Part shown: positions 1 through 10,116 of the stretch, one piece after another
Layout of the letters: each line of letters opens with the position of its first letter
Position numbering within the stretch: position 1 is the stretch's first letter
DNA from: Paraferrimonas sedimenticola
GTDB taxonomy: Bacteria > Pseudomonadota > Gammaproteobacteria > Enterobacterales > Shewanellaceae
NCBI RefSeq assembly: GCF_002282855.1
Contig: NZ_NRIR01000004.1
Location: forward strand, 124,001-188,000
Length of the DNA: 64,000 nucleotides
Reading direction: 5' to 3'
Notes under the pieces: generated by a model
Seen by the model: the letters and a program-made list of their open reading frames with translations, nothing else
What the model was told of the DNA's origin: nothing
Database searches by the model: none
Position numbers and translations under genes: made by a program

Positions 1-1221
1 ACAGGCACTCAAATCGCCAATGCCTGGCGCGACCAGTTACCCGAGCTCGCCGGTGCCAAGAAAGTCGATATCCAAAGTTCCGGTAATCAGGGTGGTGGTG
101 CTATCTCCTTCCGTCTGGTTTCCAGCGATTTGGAGCAATTGGCCCGTGCCGCTGATGAACTCAAACGGGAGCTTCGAGACTACACTGGGGTATTTGATAT
201 CTCGGACAACTACTCATCTGGCTCGGATGAGATTCGCCTTAAAATTTTACCTCAAGGTGAAGCACTGGGAATTAGCCTAAGCGACTTAGCCCAGCAAGTG
301 CGATACGCCTTCTACGGCTTTGAAGCGCAGCGTATTTTGCGCAACAAAGAAGAAGTGAAAGTCATGGTGCGCTATCCGTTGGAGCAGCGTCGCACCATTG
401 GCCACTTGGAGAATATGCGCATTCGCACCCCGCAAGGCCAAATGGTGCCCTTCTCCTACATTGCCGAAATTGAGCAGTCGGAAAGCTTCTCGTCCATTAC
501 TCGAGTCGATGGCAAGCGCGCTATTACCATTAGTGCCAACGCCGACAAAGCCGTGGTCGAGCCGTCAAAGGTCACCAAAGACATTCTGGAGCGAGTGATC
601 CCGGCGATGCAGGAACGCTACCCCGATGTCACCAGTGAGCTCGATGGCAGTAGTGCGGATGAGGCCACTGCTATGGTGGCGCTGATTCAAGGGGCCTTCT
701 TCGCCTTGTTCACCATCTACGCCTTGATGGCCATTCCACTGAAATCCTACAGTCAACCGCTGATCATCATGTCGGTGATTCCGTTTGGCATTATTGGTGC
801 GGTAATCGGCCACTTAGTCCGCGGTTTAGACGTCAGTATTCTGAGTTTGATGGGGATTGTGGCGCTGGCAGGTGTTGTGGTTAACGACTCGCTGATCCTA
901 GTGGACTTCGTCAACAAAGCCCGCAAGCAAGGTATGGCGATTGTCGATGCGGCGATTAATGCCGGCTGTGAGCGCTTTAGGGCCATCATCCTGACCTCGC
1001 TGACCACCTTCTTTGGCTTAGTGCCAATCATGTTTGAAACCAGTTTGCAGGCGCAAGTGGTGATACCTATGGCCACCTCTTTGGCCTTCGGTATCGTATT
1101 CTCCACCGTGGTGACCTTGATTTTGATCCCTGTGCTGTACATCGCATTGGACGATCTCAAACGTTTAACTCGATGGTGGTGGCGGCCCAATCGAGAATCG
1201 CAACAAACTGTTAACCAATAA
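1..1221 (+). CDS. RND efflux transporter permease subunit (5' part missing)
   Basis: The reading frame is open from base 1, so this is the C-terminal part of an AcrB/MexF-type inner-membrane pump that uses the proton gradient to export drugs or other small molecules through a tripartite complex. About 406 residues are present. They include the end of the second periplasmic porter region and the C-terminal membrane block: helices around IQGAFFALFTIYALMA, PLIIMSVIPFGIIGAVIG, SILSLMGIVALAGVVVND and the last VVTLILIPVLYIAL. The GVVVNDSLILVDF stretch is characteristic of RND pumps. The substrate cannot be read from the fragment. A membrane-fusion partner would be expected upstream, outside the window. 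A strong terminator follows directly. Confidence 0.93.
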   Translation, partial: TGTQIANAWRDQLPELAGAKKVDIQSSGNQGGGAISFRLVSSDLEQLARAADELKRELRDYTGVFDISDNYSSGSDEIRLKILPQGEALGISLSDLAQQVRYAFYGFEAQRILRNKEEVKVMVRYPLEQRRTIGHLENMRIRTPQGQMVPFSYIAEIEQSESFSSITRVDGKRAITISANADKAVVEPSKVTKDILERVIPAMQERYPDVTSELDGSSADEATAMVALIQGAFFALFTIYALMAIPLKSYSQPLIIMSVIPFGIIGAVIGHLVRGLDVSILSLMGIVALAGVVVNDSLILVDFVNKARKQGMAIVDAAINAGCERFRAIILTSLTTFFGLVPIMFETSLQAQVVIPMATSLAFGIVFSTVVTLILIPVLYIALDDLKRLTRWWWRPNRESQQTVNQ

Positions 1222-1224
1222 CGC

Positions 1225-1253
1225 AAAAAAGCGGGGCTAATGTCCCGCTTTTT
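1225..1253 (+). terminator. Rho-independent terminator after the RND gene
   Basis: GCGGG and CCCGC pair across an 8-base loop, with an A-run before and a T-run after the stem. It begins four bases after the RND stop codon. Confidence 0.85.
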
Positions 1254-1340
1254 CATGCCAGTCGCCTTGCTTTTCGCTTTTGTTGATCGCCGTGCTAGGA
1301 TGTTACCTCGCTGTACAAATATAACAATTTTGCAAGCTAG

Positions 1341-3548
1341 ATGTTTACCTCGCGCGGACTCAATACACAAGATTTCAACTCGCTCCAGCAATTGCTTCAT
1401 CCGGTACTTTGGAGCAAGCGCCGGATGGGTTTACTGCTGTTTGTCTGCCTGAGTGTCATCGCCATTGTCTGCTATGGTGTGGTTCGCTTAAACAACGCCC
1501 AAACTCAGCTCGAAAAGCGCCATTGGGCCGATCACAGCTTTAATCAACTGCAAACCGTAGCCAATATGACCTCGGAAGAAATGGGCAACCAGATCCGTCG
1601 CACCGGATTCTTCGCCTCTTCTTCATTGCTGAGCAACTACCTCAATTACCCCAACGAAACTAACCAAGAGCGTCTGCAAGCTAACTGGGAATACTACACA
1701 GAGCAGCTGGCCAGTATGCAGGGGCTGGCGTTTTACGACCTCAACGGTAATCTCGAGCTAAGTACCACCAACGACTTCATGCCACAAAAGCTTGAAGCAA
1801 AGGTGATCAATGACAGTGCTCTGCTGGCCAACCAGACCTTCTACACCTCAGAAATGCAGCTTCACCCCATCGATGGAAAAGACACGCCTCTGTTCTATTT
1901 GGTCAATCTGATGGAAACCACGCCGGGAATGGATAGAGGTTACTTCGTACATTACATTTCCGCTGAGCAAGTGCTGGGAACCGCGGCACCTTACTTAGCG
2001 CAAAACAATCGCCCGATTGTGGTGTTGGATGAGTACGGCGGACTCTTTTACCAGCGGGGGTCAAGCGCAGGCCTTGCACTACCCTATAACTTAGGCGACC
2101 AAATCACCGAAGTAGCCCCAGAATTGTGGCAGCAAATGCAGGGCCAAGCGTTTGGCCGAATTGCCGGCGAAGAGGCAACCTATGTATACATTAAAGCCAG
2201 CCTAGCCGGAGGCATTGAAACCAATCGCCACGACTACTACCTGATATCATATATTCGCAACGACCAGATTCAGGCCGCTTTGACCCGTCACCACAACGTG
2301 GTGATTGGTATCGGTGTGATCTTGGGACTGTTGGCTATCGCTTTAGTAATCACCATCTTTACACTGCACAACGAGACGGCCACTCGTAAATACAGTCACA
2401 AGCTAGCCAAGCGATTATTCTCTGTTGGCAGCCCGATATTGATCGTGTCCAAAAGCCAGCGAGTGCTTTACGCCAACGACGGTGCCAGACACTTGTTCGG
2501 CGAACAAACCAGACTGGAAGATTCGAGTTTAAAGAGCCTATTGGGCTTTGATGAAGCGCAGGCACAAAAGCTACTCAAGTTCGATCAACAGCACAACATT
2601 GGCATCACCATGGGCCAGCGCCAACTCAGCGTTAACGTTGAATGCTTGGCCCACAGACGCATGGAAGACTCTAGTATTGAGCTGTTTATTCTGGGCCTGA
2701 CCGACCTTAGCCAAGTGGCCCAACTGGAACGCAATAACAAACGCTTGCACGCCCAGTTAGACAGCGCGCAAATGAATCTGCTTGTCACTCCTGATGGCAA
2801 AATAGAAAACGCCAACCCGGCGTACGAGAGCTTTTTGGCTGACTACCATCTCGAACTGCCCGGCAACAACCTAAAGACTCTGTTAGAGCAGCAGCAAGCC
2901 AACTTCTGGCAGCGGCTAACCAACCATTGCCATTCGCACAAGAACTTCTCGGCACGGATTCAATTGAGCAACGAACACAATCAATCTGCGGCGCTGGAAG
3001 TGAGCGCTAAAGGCCAGTGGAGCAAGAGCGATCAACTTCGCTACATCAGCGTCCAGATGACAGTGGTCGCCAATAGCATAGAGCCACTGCCCGTCAACCA
3101 GCTCAATGACAGTCAAGCCGCTCTCGAGCGTCAATTGGAACGCTTGTCTGACGAGGACAGTGCAGGTATTCAGCTAATGCTGTTTGACGTAGCGCCTAAA
3201 ACCAGCACTTTTGAAAACGGTGAAGATGAGCTGATTCAGTATTTGACTCAGCAGATTGAGTTGGACTTTCCCAACACCTGGCAACGTTGGCATTGGCGTC
3301 CAGGTCAGCTGATGGTGTTAGTACCAAAAGGGGAAGCGCAGGAGATTTACTATCGAGTGCGCAAGGTGCACTTGGCGCTGAGTTCATTGGACAGCGAGCA
3401 CCGAATTAGCACCGCAATTACCGGTAACCCGCACTTGGCAGATGCCGATGGCCTCTATCGTCAGCTAAATATTGCCCTAAGAAGAGCGAAGCAGATGTCC
3501 GGTATGAAAATCTGCATCGCTTTTTCCAAGCAATCCGCCGCCGTTTAG
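1341..3548 (+). CDS. Two-helix membrane sensor with PAS-like repeats and a degenerate GGDEF-like C-terminus
   Basis: The 735-residue protein has a first membrane helix at about 29-50 and a second at about 319-343. These enclose a roughly 270-residue periplasmic domain that would sense an external signal. Two PAS-like segments follow (about 355-460, with ILIVSKSQRVLYAND, and about 480-590, with NLLVTPDGKIENANPAYE). The last 120 residues end in ALRRAKQMSGMKICIAF, which resembles the C-terminal end of diguanylate cyclase domains. No GG(D/E)EF signature is visible, so catalytic activity is unlikely. The layout (sensor, membrane, PAS, cyclase relic) is seen; a role as a c-di-GMP-related receptor or signalling scaffold is inference. 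Its stop overlaps the stop of the convergent DUF481 gene by 4 nt. Confidence 0.75.
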   Translation: MFTSRGLNTQDFNSLQQLLHPVLWSKRRMGLLLFVCLSVIAIVCYGVVRLNNAQTQLEKRHWADHSFNQLQTVANMTSEEMGNQIRRTGFFASSSLLSNYLNYPNETNQERLQANWEYYTEQLASMQGLAFYDLNGNLELSTTNDFMPQKLEAKVINDSALLANQTFYTSEMQLHPIDGKDTPLFYLVNLMETTPGMDRGYFVHYISAEQVLGTAAPYLAQNNRPIVVLDEYGGLFYQRGSSAGLALPYNLGDQITEVAPELWQQMQGQAFGRIAGEEATYVYIKASLAGGIETNRHDYYLISYIRNDQIQAALTRHHNVVIGIGVILGLLAIALVITIFTLHNETATRKYSHKLAKRLFSVGSPILIVSKSQRVLYANDGARHLFGEQTRLEDSSLKSLLGFDEAQAQKLLKFDQQHNIGITMGQRQLSVNVECLAHRRMEDSSIELFILGLTDLSQVAQLERNNKRLHAQLDSAQMNLLVTPDGKIENANPAYESFLADYHLELPGNNLKTLLEQQQANFWQRLTNHCHSHKNFSARIQLSNEHNQSAALEVSAKGQWSKSDQLRYISVQMTVVANSIEPLPVNQLNDSQAALERQLERLSDEDSAGIQLMLFDVAPKTSTFENGEDELIQYLTQQIELDFPNTWQRWHWRPGQLMVLVPKGEAQEIYYRVRKVHLALSSLDSEHRISTAITGNPHLADADGLYRQLNIALRRAKQMSGMKICIAFSKQSAAV

Positions 3549-4252
3549 AACTTGTAAAGCAGAGTCACGTTGGTTTCGGTGTCGGTCTTTTCAAAGGTTG
3601 GCTGAGGCTCTGAGTCGTACTTAACGACCAAAGCGACTTTCATCGCCAGCGCACCAATTAGCGAGGCCGAAACGGAAGTCTCTGAACGACCCGTCACTTT
3701 CTTGCCCGCATCCACGACGAAGATTTGCTTGAAGGTAGCGTTTTCGCTGATGTCAGTAGCAAAGTTAAGCACACCGTGGGCTACCCAGTCGGTTTCGCGC
3801 ATATCGTTTGGTTCGGAGTATTTAATACTCTGTACACCAGGACCGATTTCCACATCCAAAATGGTGCTACCCTGCTCAAAGAATCTGTGACCGTAACCGG
3901 CAGCGCCTGTGGTTTTGGAATCGAAGCCAGCAAACTTGTCCACTTCGTGGGTCAAGTTGATGAACATGTAGTTGGTCGGAGTGAAGCGATAGTTACCTTG
4001 AAGCAAGCCACGGTAGTTTTCCGCCGTGCGGATATCTTCGTCTTCCTTGAATAGCCCCTCAAGCAAGTACTGATTGTCCCAGTCCATGATGTTGTGGCGC
4101 ATGTCTACGCGACCCTTGACTGAGGTGGTTTTGGTGTTACCTGTGGTAATGGTGGCGCCCAGTTCAGCTTCACCAGTGAAAGATGGTTGCGGCTCTTCGG
4201 CCAGCGCAACCAAAGGCGTGGCCAAAGCGGCCAACATCAGCGCGTGTTTCAT
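3545..4252 (-). CDS. DUF481 family outer-membrane protein
   Basis: 235 residues with a cleavable signal peptide (hydrophobic ALMLAALATPLVALA, cleavage near residue 18). The mature part is rich in alternating beta-strand patterns (GEAELGATITTGNTKTTS) and ends in aromatic LLYKF, typical of an outer-membrane beta-barrel. The sequence matches the DUF481 family, which includes the salt-induced YdiY of E. coli. The function of the family is not firmly known. It is convergent with the upstream sensor gene, the two stop codons overlapping by four bases, and lies alone on its strand before the fba terminator. Confidence 0.85.
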   Translation of the reverse strand: MKHALMLAALATPLVALAEEPQPSFTGEAELGATITTGNTKTTSVKGRVDMRHNIMDWDNQYLLEGLFKEDEDIRTAENYRGLLQGNYRFTPTNYMFINLTHEVDKFAGFDSKTTGAAGYGHRFFEQGSTILDVEIGPGVQSIKYSEPNDMRETDWVAHGVLNFATDISENATFKQIFVVDAGKKVTGRSETSVSASLIGALAMKVALVVKYDSEPQPTFEKTDTETNVTLLYKF

Positions 4253-4360
4253 CTACTACCCCTAAACGAATGGTCGAAAACTATTGTGAATTATTTGTAG
4301 GTATTATGTTGGCGAGCAGTGTATCACTGAGACTATTGGCTTTGCGAGGTTGAAGGCATA

Positions 4361-4387
4361 AAAAAACGCCCCTTTCGGAGCGTTTTT
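4361..4387 (-). terminator. Terminator of the glycolytic cluster (after fba)
   Basis: ACGCCCC pairs with GGAGCGT (one mismatch) around a TTTC loop. The hairpin is flanked by A6 and T5, so it could act in both directions. It lies 19 bases past the fba stop codon. Confidence 0.75.
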
Positions 4388-4405
4388 CATACAAATCAGT
4401 ACAAA

Positions 4406-5473
4406 TTAAAGTACGACTTGTGGGTCAAGTTCACCGGCTTGGTAAGCTTTGTACATGGCTTGCAGTGACTTAGGCTTGATTTTAGAGCCTTGTCCGGCAC
4501 AACCAAAGGCCTGGTAGCGGTCGATACACACTTGAGTCATGGCTTCTTGCGAGGCTTTCAAGAATTTGCGCGGGTCAAACTCTGAAGGGTTCTCAGCCAA
4601 GAACTTGCGCACGGCACCGGTAGAGGCCAAACGCAGGTCGGTATCGATGTTAATCTTACGCACACCGTGCTTAATGCCTTCAACGATTTCTTCCACAGGC
4701 ACACCGTAGGTCTCTGGGATTTCACCGCCGTACTGGTTGATCACTTCCAACCACTCTTGTGGCACAGAAGAGGAACCGTGCATCACCAAGTGAGTGTTAG
4801 GAATGCGTTCGTGGATCTCTTTGATGCGATCGATGCGCAACACGTCACCGCTTGGCTTCTTAGAGAACTTGTAAGCACCGTGGCTGGTACCAATCGCAAT
4901 CGCCAGTGCATCAACGTGGGTGTCGGCAACGAACTGGGCCGCTTCTTCTGGACTGGTCAGCATCTGATCCATGCTCAAAGTACCCACAGCACCAATGCCG
5001 TCTTCTTCGCCGGCTTGGCCGGTTTCTAGGCTACCCAAGCAGCCAATTTCGCCTTCTACCGACACGCCACAGGCGTGGGCGAAAGCCACAGTACGACGAG
5101 TCACGTCGACGTTGTACTCGTATGAGGCCGGGGTTTTACCGTCCGCCATCAAAGAGCCGTCCATCATTACTGATGACATACCCAATTGAATTGAGCGCTG
5201 ACATACGTCTGGGTGAGTACCATGGTCCTGGTGAATACACACAGGAATGTCTGGGTACTGCTCTAGCGCGGCTTCCATCAGGTACTTCAAGAACTGAGGA
5301 CGAGCGTACTTACGCGCACCAGCAGAGGCTTGAACGATTACCGGGCTATCGGTAACTTCAGCCGCGTGCATGATGGCGCGCATTTGTTCTAGGTTATTAA
5401 CGTTAAACGCTGGTACGCCGTAGCCGTTTTCGGCAGCGTGGTCCAACAATTGACGCAATGAAATTAGTGCCAT
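4406..5473 (-). CDS. fba: Class II fructose-bisphosphate aldolase (Calvin-cycle subtype)
   Basis: 355 residues. The enzyme splits fructose-1,6-bisphosphate into glyceraldehyde-3-phosphate and dihydroxyacetone phosphate, or condenses them, in the cytosol, using a divalent metal. Visible hallmarks are the metal-binding CIHQDHGTH segment, [20 protein letters not shown] and VMHGSSSVP, and the C-terminal [10 protein letters not shown]. Length and motifs fit the roughly 350-residue long class II form, as found in Shewanella and in Calvin-cycle operons. It is last in the leftward tkt-epd-pgk-fba cluster, 135 bp after pgk, with a long hairpin in that gap. A terminator follows. Confidence 0.96.
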   Translation of the reverse strand: MALISLRQLLDHAAENGYGVPAFNVNNLEQMRAIMHAAEVTDSPVIVQASAGARKYARPQFLKYLMEAALEQYPDIPVCIHQDHGTHPDVCQRSIQLGMSSVMMDGSLMADGKTPASYEYNVDVTRRTVAFAHACGVSVEGEIGCLGSLETGQAGEEDGIGAVGTLSMDQMLTSPEEAAQFVADTHVDALAIAIGTSHGAYKFSKKPSGDVLRIDRIKEIHERIPNTHLVMHGSSSVPQEWLEVINQYGGEIPETYGVPVEEIVEGIKHGVRKINIDTDLRLASTGAVRKFLAENPSEFDPRKFLKASQEAMTQVCIDRYQAFGCAGQGSKIKPKSLQAMYKAYQAGELDPQVVL

Positions 5474-5553
5474 GGTCTCGAAACTCCAATTTCGGTGGCG
5501 AGTGTTATCGCCGTTAGTTAATCAAATATTGTTATTATTATGTCTGCCTGGTC

Positions 5554-5592
5554 GACGCTTATCTTGGGCTATTTTGCCAAAGTATAAGCGTC
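5554..5592 (-). other. Long RNA hairpin in the pgk-fba gap
   Basis: GACGCTTAT and ATAAGCGTC form a 9-bp perfect arm, extended inwards by TTGG/CCAA. No T-run follows on the minus strand, so this looks more like an mRNA-processing or stability element, or a protein-binding palindrome, than a terminator. Confidence 0.55.
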
Positions 5593-5608
5593 TGATATTA
5601 ATGTTATT

Positions 5609-6787
5609 TTATTGTGCAGCGCGCTCTTCTAGGATAGCAACTGCTGGAAGTTTTTTCCCTTCCAAAAACTCTAAGAAGGCACCGCCCCCTGTAGAAATGT
5701 AGGACACTTTGTCTTTAATGCCGTATTTATCCACGGCGGCCAGAGTGTCACCACCACCGGCAATAGAGAAAGCATCACTTTCGGCAATGGCCTGAGCTAT
5801 GCGCTTAGTCCCTTCCCCAAACTGGTCAAATTCAAACACGCCCACAGGACCATTCCAAACAATGGTGCCGGCGTTTTTGAGGATAGCGGCCAGCGCTTTT
5901 GCGCTATTCGGGCCGATATCGAAAATCATGTCTTGCTCGTTGACCTGATCTACCACTTTTAGCTCGGCTACAGCTTCTGGACTGAACTCAGTGCCGCAAA
6001 CCACGTCGGTAGGTACCGGAATATCGCCACCACGACTTTGCGCTTGTGCGGTTAGGCGCTGTGCTTCTTCAATCAAGTCAGCCTCGTACAAAGACTTGCC
6101 CACACCATTGCCGGCAGCCGCGATAAAGGTGTTGGCAATACCACCACCAACCACTAGTTGATCAACTACCTGGCTTAAGCTCTCTAGCACGGTCAATTTG
6201 GTCGAAACCTTAGAACCACCCACAATAGCCACGAGCGGGCGCTTAGGGTTGTCCAGTGCTTTGGCCAGCGCTTCTAGCTCGCCTTGTAAAAGCGGGCCTG
6301 CGCAAGCGATAGGCGCGTACTTGGCAACCCCGTGAGTTGAGGCTTGCGCGCGGTGAGCAGTACCGAAGGCATCCATCACGAACACATCGCAAAGGGCCGC
6401 TAGCTTTTGCGCCAAGGCATCGTCGTTTTTCTTCTCGCCTGGGTTAAAGCGAACGTTTTCAAATACCACCACCTGATTGGCTTGAGTCGCCACGCCATCG
6501 AGATAGTCGCTAGCCAAAACCACTTCTTGCTCAAGGGCGTCGTTGAGATAAGCCACAACAGGCGCCATAGAGAACTCGGCGTTGAACTCGCCTTCGGTAG
6601 GACGGCCAAGGTGGGACATTACCATTACCTGAGCGCCCTTCTCCAATGCCAGCTTGATGGTTGGCAGTGCCGCCAACAAACGGGCGTCTGACGCGACTTT
6701 GCCGTCTTTGATTGGCACGTTTAAATCTTCACGGATCAGCACTCGTTTACCGGTTAAATCCAGTTCACGCATGTTCAATACTGACAT
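5609..6787 (-). CDS. pgk: Phosphoglycerate kinase
   Basis: 392 residues, the usual length. The enzyme transfers phosphate between 1,3-bisphosphoglycerate and ADP in glycolysis and runs in reverse for gluconeogenesis. The N-terminal substrate-binding segment [39 protein letters not shown], the [14 protein letters not shown]-type hinge region (here [14 protein letters not shown]) and the nucleotide loop [12 protein letters not shown] are all present. The start is supported by GAGGAAAA a few bases upstream. It lies 18 bp downstream of epd, so the two are co-transcribed. Confidence 0.98.
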   Translation of the reverse strand: MSVLNMRELDLTGKRVLIREDLNVPIKDGKVASDARLLAALPTIKLALEKGAQVMVMSHLGRPTEGEFNAEFSMAPVVAYLNDALEQEVVLASDYLDGVATQANQVVVFENVRFNPGEKKNDDALAQKLAALCDVFVMDAFGTAHRAQASTHGVAKYAPIACAGPLLQGELEALAKALDNPKRPLVAIVGGSKVSTKLTVLESLSQVVDQLVVGGGIANTFIAAAGNGVGKSLYEADLIEEAQRLTAQAQSRGGDIPVPTDVVCGTEFSPEAVAELKVVDQVNEQDMIFDIGPNSAKALAAILKNAGTIVWNGPVGVFEFDQFGEGTKRIAQAIAESDAFSIAGGGDTLAAVDKYGIKDKVSYISTGGGAFLEFLEGKKLPAVAILEERAAQ

Positions 6788-6805
6788 TGGTTTTCCTCAA
6801 TCGAT

Positions 6806-7840
6806 TTAGGCTGTATTTCGTTTCAATAGTGCCAGGTGCACGCCAGTGTCTAGCATGCGGTTGGCGAACCCCCACTCGTTGTCGCACCAAAGCAACATCT
6901 TCACCATGTGCGAGGCACTGACTCGAGTCTGAGTGCCATCGACAATGCATGAGCGCGGGTCGTGATTAAAATCTGTGGACACTAATGGGTCCATGGTAAA
7001 GCCAAGCACGTGATTGTGAGACTGAGCTGCGGCTTGCTCTAGCGTGCTGTTAATGGCTTGGATATCCACCGCTTTTTTAAGGGTCAGGGTGACGTCCATA
7101 GCGGTCACGTTGACCGTTGGCACGCGCACTGAAATCGCCTCAAATTTGTTTTTTAGATGGGGCAGTATTCGCTCAACCCCCAAGGCCAACTTGGTATCCA
7201 CCGGAATGATCGACTGACCGGCAGCGCGAGTGCGGCGCAGGTCGCTATGGTAAGCATCGATCACTTGCTGGTCGTTCATGGCCGAATGAATGGTGGTAAT
7301 CGCCCCACTCTCAACCCCGAAAGCTTTGTCCAGCAAATCGATAACCGGCACGCTGCAGTTGGTGGTGCAAGAAGCGTTGGAAACTACAGTCTCGAGACCC
7401 GTGAGTTGCTCATGGTTAACCCCATACACCACGGTGGCATCCACCGCTTGGTCCGCGGGGTGACTGATCAAGACTTGCTTAGCACCGGCATCGATATGAG
7501 CTTGGCAGGCATCTCGGGTACTTAGAGCACCGGTAGCCTCAAACACCAATTCAATGTCGAGTTCACGCCAAGGTAATTGGCTTGGATCGGCGATTTGCAG
7601 CAACTGGATGTCGTCGTGACCGACGTGCATCCAGGTACTGTCATCTTTGTGATGTAGCGACACCTCATTGGCAAAGCGGCCATGGGTGGTGTCGTACTGG
7701 GTCAGGTGCGCAATGGCGCTGGCGTCCGCCAGCTCATTAATGGCCACCACTTGGACTCGGTCGCGCAGCCCTGATTCATACAGGGCGCGCAATATCGAGC
7801 GGCCGATACGGCCATAGCCATTAATGGCAACGCGGATCAT
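6806..7840 (-). CDS. epd: Erythrose-4-phosphate dehydrogenase
   Basis: 344 residues of the glyceraldehyde-3-phosphate dehydrogenase superfamily. The start [20 protein letters not shown] is the NAD-binding Rossmann loop, and SNASCTTNC contains the catalytic cysteine. Its place between tkt and pgk is the conserved position of epd (gapB), whose product oxidises erythrose-4-phosphate to 4-phosphoerythronate for pyridoxal-5-phosphate synthesis. The family resemblance to GapA is close, so the assignment rests partly on position. The start lies 3 bp after the tkt stop with no clear ribosome-binding site of its own, which suggests translational coupling. Confidence 0.92.
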   Translation of the reverse strand: MIRVAINGYGRIGRSILRALYESGLRDRVQVVAINELADASAIAHLTQYDTTHGRFANEVSLHHKDDSTWMHVGHDDIQLLQIADPSQLPWRELDIELVFEATGALSTRDACQAHIDAGAKQVLISHPADQAVDATVVYGVNHEQLTGLETVVSNASCTTNCSVPVIDLLDKAFGVESGAITTIHSAMNDQQVIDAYHSDLRRTRAAGQSIIPVDTKLALGVERILPHLKNKFEAISVRVPTVNVTAMDVTLTLKKAVDIQAINSTLEQAAAQSHNHVLGFTMDPLVSTDFNHDPRSCIVDGTQTRVSASHMVKMLLWCDNEWGFANRMLDTGVHLALLKRNTA

Positions 7841-7843
7841 GGC

Positions 7844-9838
7844 TTACAGTAGGCTGTTAGCAGTTTCGATAACGTTCGCCTTGGTAAAGCCAAACATTTC
7901 AAACAACTGACCCGCTGGCGCTGATTCACCAAAGGTGGTCATACCGATGATCTTGCCTCCAAAGCCCACGTACTTGTACCAGTAGTCAGCGATGCCCGCC
8001 TCAACCGCGATACGCTTGGTCACGGCTGCTGGTAGTACTGATTCGCGGTACTCATCGCTCTGCGCGTCAAAGACGTCGGTAGACGGCATAGACACCACGC
8101 GTACCTTGCGACCTTGAGCGGTCAGCTCGGCCGCGGCTTCAACGGTTAGGCCGACTTCAGAACCGGTAGCAATCAAAATTAGCTCTGGCGTACCGTCACA
8201 GTCCACCAAGGTGTAACCGCCTTTGGCGATGTTGGCTAGCTGCGCTTCGTCACGAGCCTGCTGTGCCAAACCTTGGCGAGAGAAAATCAGAGAAGTTGGA
8301 CCGTCTTTGCGCTCAACCGCGGCTTTCCAAGCCACTGCAGACTCAACCTGGTCACATGGACGCCAAGTGCTCATGTTAGGGGTCAAACGCAATGAAGCGA
8401 TTTGCTCTACTGGCTGGTGAGTCGGGCCGTCTTCGCCCAGACCGATTGAATCGTGGGTGTAAACAAAGATAGAACGCTGCTTCATCAGCGCCGCCATGCG
8501 AACCGCGTTACGCGCGTATTCCATGAACATCAGGAAGGTAGCACCGTAAGGGATGAAACCGCCGTGCAGAGCAATACCATTCATCATGGCGCTCATGCCA
8601 AATTCACGTACACCGTAAAAGATGTAGTTACCCGAAGCGTCGTCCGCTTCTAGGCCTTTAGAACCAGACCACAGGGTCAAGTTAGAGCCGGCCAAATCGG
8701 CCGAGCCGCCCATGAACTCAGGCAGCATAGGTGCAAAGGCTTCAATAGCATTTTGCGACGCTTTACGCGAGGCGATGTTAGCAGGGTTGGCTTGCAGCTC
8801 AGCGATGAAGGCTTGCGATTTTTGCTCCCAATCCGCTGGCAGGTCACCGGCTTGACGGCGGTTAAACTCAGCCGCTAGCTCAGGGAATTCTGCCGCATAA
8901 GCTTGCATTTTGGCGTCCCAGGCTTTCTCGGCTGCTGTACCGGCTTCAACGCCGTTCCAGGCTTCCATCACGTCTGCTGGGATGTCAAAGGCAGGCTTGT
9001 CCCAACCCAGGAACTCGCGAGACGCTTTAATTTCGTCGTCACCCAGAGGGGCACCGTGACAGTCGTGGCTGCCAGACTTGTTAGGCGAACCGTAACCAAT
9101 GATGGTCTTAGTACAAATCAGAGTCGGCTTGCCAGTTTCAGCGCGCGCCGCTTCAATAGCCGCAGCAATCGCTTCTGGATCGTGGCCGTCTACCGCTGGA
9201 ATGACGTGCCAGCCGTAGGACTCAAAGCGCTTAGGCGTATCGTCAGAGAACCAGCCTTCGACTTCGCCATCGATTGAGATGCCGTTGTCATCCCAGAACG
9301 CAACCAACTTGCCCAGGCCCAGAGTACCGGCCAGCGAGCAAGCTTCGTGTGAAATACCTTCCATTAGACAACCGTCACCTAGGAATACGTAGGTGAAGTG
9401 GTCAACGATGTCGTGGCCTGGGCGGTTGAACTGAGCAGCCAGAGATTTCTCGGCAATCGCCATACCAACCGCGTTGGTGATCCCTTGGCCTAGCGGACCC
9501 GTAGTGGTTTCAACGCCAGGTGCGTAACCGTACTCAGGGTGACCTGGAGTACGCGAGTGCAGTTGACGGAAGTTTTTCAGGTCTTCGATGTTTAAGTCGT
9601 AACCAGATAAGTGCAGCAGAGAGTACAACAGCATTGAACCGTGACCATTGGATAGAATAAAGCGGTCGCGGTCGGCCCAGTTAGGGTTGGCTGGGTTGTG
9701 TTTTAGAAAGTCACGCCAAAGTACCTCGGCGATATCGGCCATACCCATGGGGGCTCCAGGGTGGCCTGATTTGGCCTTTTGTACTGCATCCATGCTCAAT
9801 ACACGGATGGCATTAGCGAGTTCTTTACGAGAAGACAT
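7844..9838 (-). CDS. tkt: Transketolase
   Basis: 664 residues from the chosen start. The enzyme moves two-carbon units between sugar phosphates in the pentose phosphate pathway using thiamine diphosphate. Visible motifs are the N-terminal [12 protein letters not shown], the ThDP-binding [13 protein letters not shown] followed by [11 protein letters not shown], and the C-terminal domain with [17 protein letters not shown] longer frame reaches 9898, but the start at 9838 ([12 protein letters not shown]) aligns with known transketolases and is preceded by AGGAGA at good spacing. First gene of the leftward sugar-phosphate cluster, divergent from metK. Confidence 0.97.
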   Translation of the reverse strand: MSSRKELANAIRVLSMDAVQKAKSGHPGAPMGMADIAEVLWRDFLKHNPANPNWADRDRFILSNGHGSMLLYSLLHLSGYDLNIEDLKNFRQLHSRTPGHPEYGYAPGVETTTGPLGQGITNAVGMAIAEKSLAAQFNRPGHDIVDHFTYVFLGDGCLMEGISHEACSLAGTLGLGKLVAFWDDNGISIDGEVEGWFSDDTPKRFESYGWHVIPAVDGHDPEAIAAAIEAARAETGKPTLICTKTIIGYGSPNKSGSHDCHGAPLGDDEIKASREFLGWDKPAFDIPADVMEAWNGVEAGTAAEKAWDAKMQAYAAEFPELAAEFNRRQAGDLPADWEQKSQAFIAELQANPANIASRKASQNAIEAFAPMLPEFMGGSADLAGSNLTLWSGSKGLEADDASGNYIFYGVREFGMSAMMNGIALHGGFIPYGATFLMFMEYARNAVRMAALMKQRSIFVYTHDSIGLGEDGPTHQPVEQIASLRLTPNMSTWRPCDQVESAVAWKAAVERKDGPTSLIFSRQGLAQQARDEAQLANIAKGGYTLVDCDGTPELILIATGSEVGLTVEAAAELTAQGRKVRVVSMPSTDVFDAQSDEYRESVLPAAVTKRIAVEAGIADYWYKYVGFGGKIIGMTTFGESAPAGQLFEMFGFTKANVIETANSLL

Positions 9839-10050
9839 GGTCTCTCCTGCAATTATTAAAATGGTAGGTTGAAAATTTGGGGCGCCACATTTTCCCAAAG
9901 GCGCGCACTTGAATCAAATAAATTTGAGAAAGGCTTCAAATTTTTTAATGGGATTTTGTGACTATTCGCAAGCCTTTACACATTCCTTACAAGCTTTGCT
10001 TTAATTTATTTGGGATTTTCACTAGCATCCGAACTCTAAATACATAGAAT

Positions 10051-10074
10051 AGACGTCTAGAAGTAGAAACCTCT
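10051..10074 (+). promoter_or_regulatory. Tandem MetJ operator (MET boxes) upstream of metK
   Basis: AGACGTCT at 10051-10058 is an exact match to the 8-bp MET-box consensus. It is followed in phase by AGAAGTAG (5/8) and AAACCTCT (6/8). MetJ binds at least two adjacent 8-bp boxes, so this fits an operator of three units. It overlaps the end of a possible -10 (TAGAAT, 10045-10050) and lies about 45 bp before the metK start, as expected for repression by MetJ with S-adenosylmethionine. Confidence 0.72.
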
Positions 10075-10116
10075 ACACGTTTTTACGGTTAAATTCTTCA
10101 ATCGAGAAGCAAAATC

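Noticed and set aside
753-1400. A 215-residue leftward frame
   Set aside because: It is the antisense of the RND pump gene; the forward frame has clear family motifs.
9839-10116. Possible SAM riboswitch upstream of metK
   Set aside because: No SAM-I, -II or -IV type core was seen. The MET boxes already account for control.
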